Below, in pieces: positions 63,671-64,000 of a stretch of 64,000 nucleotides of DNA. The DNA is from Pseudomonas citri. GTDB lineage: Bacteria; Pseudomonadota; Gammaproteobacteria; Pseudomonadales; Pseudomonadaceae. The stretch is from assembly GCF_025336485.1 (NCBI RefSeq), contig NZ_JAODAB010000003.1, positions 248,001 to 312,000 of the forward strand, written 5' to 3'. The notes under the pieces are model-generated. The model was not told where the DNA came from and did no database searches. It saw nothing but the letters and a program-made list of their open reading frames with translations. The first letter of the stretch is position 1. The number at the start of each line of letters is the position of its first letter. Position numbers and translations under genes: made by a program.

Positions 63671-64000
63671 TTTCTTATTCTCTTGTAAGGGCATTAAGGC
63701 GTGCCGGGGGATCGTCGGGATTCCAATTCGCCACCCTCCTGAAAGCAGCACACCCGGATGTTTTTTGATCCACCCCTCACGAACCTGCACACGGTGAAAA
63801 GTTGCGACACGTTACCTGCCTTCCCTCCCGAGTTAGTTACCTGGATGCGCCCTCCTGTTACCTGATTTCGCCAGTTGCGACATGGCCTTTTGCCCAGGCT
63901 AGACACCTGCGCGGCACCCAAGCCGCCTGTTTCCGCACGCTTTGCGCTGAAACAAGTCCTTTAAAAAATTTATCGAGTTAAGTATTTTGCACGGGTGTCT
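63671..64000. promoter_or_regulatory. Permease upstream region with direct repeats
   Basis: No gene seen. GTTACCTG occurs three times (63811, 63836, 63857) and GTTGCGACA twice (63801 and 63874). The clustered repeats look like an operator array for regulation of the permease gene; the regulator is unknown. The far end (63960-63990) is AT-rich (TTTAAAAAATTTATCG). Confidence 0.5.

Overview
GC-rich DNA with densely packed genes, many intergenic palindromes built on GTGGGAGC/GCTCCCAC, and gene orders typical of Pseudomonas. The closest fit is the P. fluorescens complex (inference from gene content; no 16S or search available). No rRNA, tRNA, CRISPR, insertion sequence or prophage was seen. Almost everything is chromosomal-looking metabolic and regulatory DNA.

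The core, about 4.4-29.9 kb, is a large quinoprotein (PQQ) alcohol-oxidation locus, with the order I recall for the ped cluster of P. putida KT2440. In order: a hybrid kinase (ErcS type), iron alcohol dehydrogenase ErcA, a 23-residue PqqA precursor peptide, aldehyde dehydrogenase PedI, the lanthanide-type dehydrogenase PedH (DYD motif), a zinc metallohydrolase, a SoxYZ-like carrier, PedG and cytochrome c PedF. Divergent from these are the calcium-type dehydrogenase PedE (DFS motif) and a pentapeptide-repeat protein. Next come PedR2/PedS2, which set the rare-earth switch in P. putida, and a 59-residue cysteine-containing exported peptide. Then follow a PQQ-associated ABC system (binding protein, beta-propeller, ATPase, permease), the CXXCW protein, the regulator PedR1/AgmR, a NahK-type kinase with a NosP (FIST) NO-sensor homologue, and a porin. 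The two dehydrogenases would oxidise alcohols in the periplasm and pass electrons to PedF; PedI handles aldehydes; PqqA feeds cofactor synthesis. Nine copies of a 14-bp dyad (consensus GCTACCTTGGTAGC) lie 65-110 bp upstream of these transcription units, including nosP and the porin, and suggest one shared regulon.

Flanks. 0-4.3 kb: a double-CAP secreted protein, an Mqo with an export-type signal sequence, and a DUF1624 acyltransferase-like membrane protein. 30-34.4 kb: glucarate dehydratase, its MFS transporter and a LysR regulator, then a small exported SnoaL-like protein. 34.4-39.6 kb: a TonB-dependent siderophore receptor, a MocR-type regulator and a divergent MFS exporter. 39.6-50.2 kb: a hydroxyproline catabolic locus (GntR, epimerase, three-subunit D-hydroxyproline dehydrogenase, AraC regulator, polar amino acid ABC transporter, a second proline-racemase-family protein with Ser/Thr at the catalytic positions, and the deaminase). 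50.3-54.9 kb: DinB-like protein, small secreted protein, DipZ-type thiol-disulfide protein, OmpR/EnvZ-type two-component pair. 54.9-62 kb: a GGDEF/degenerate-EAL protein and a type I secretion system without a substrate gene nearby. 62.3-64 kb: an amino-acid permease with an unusual repeat cluster upstream.
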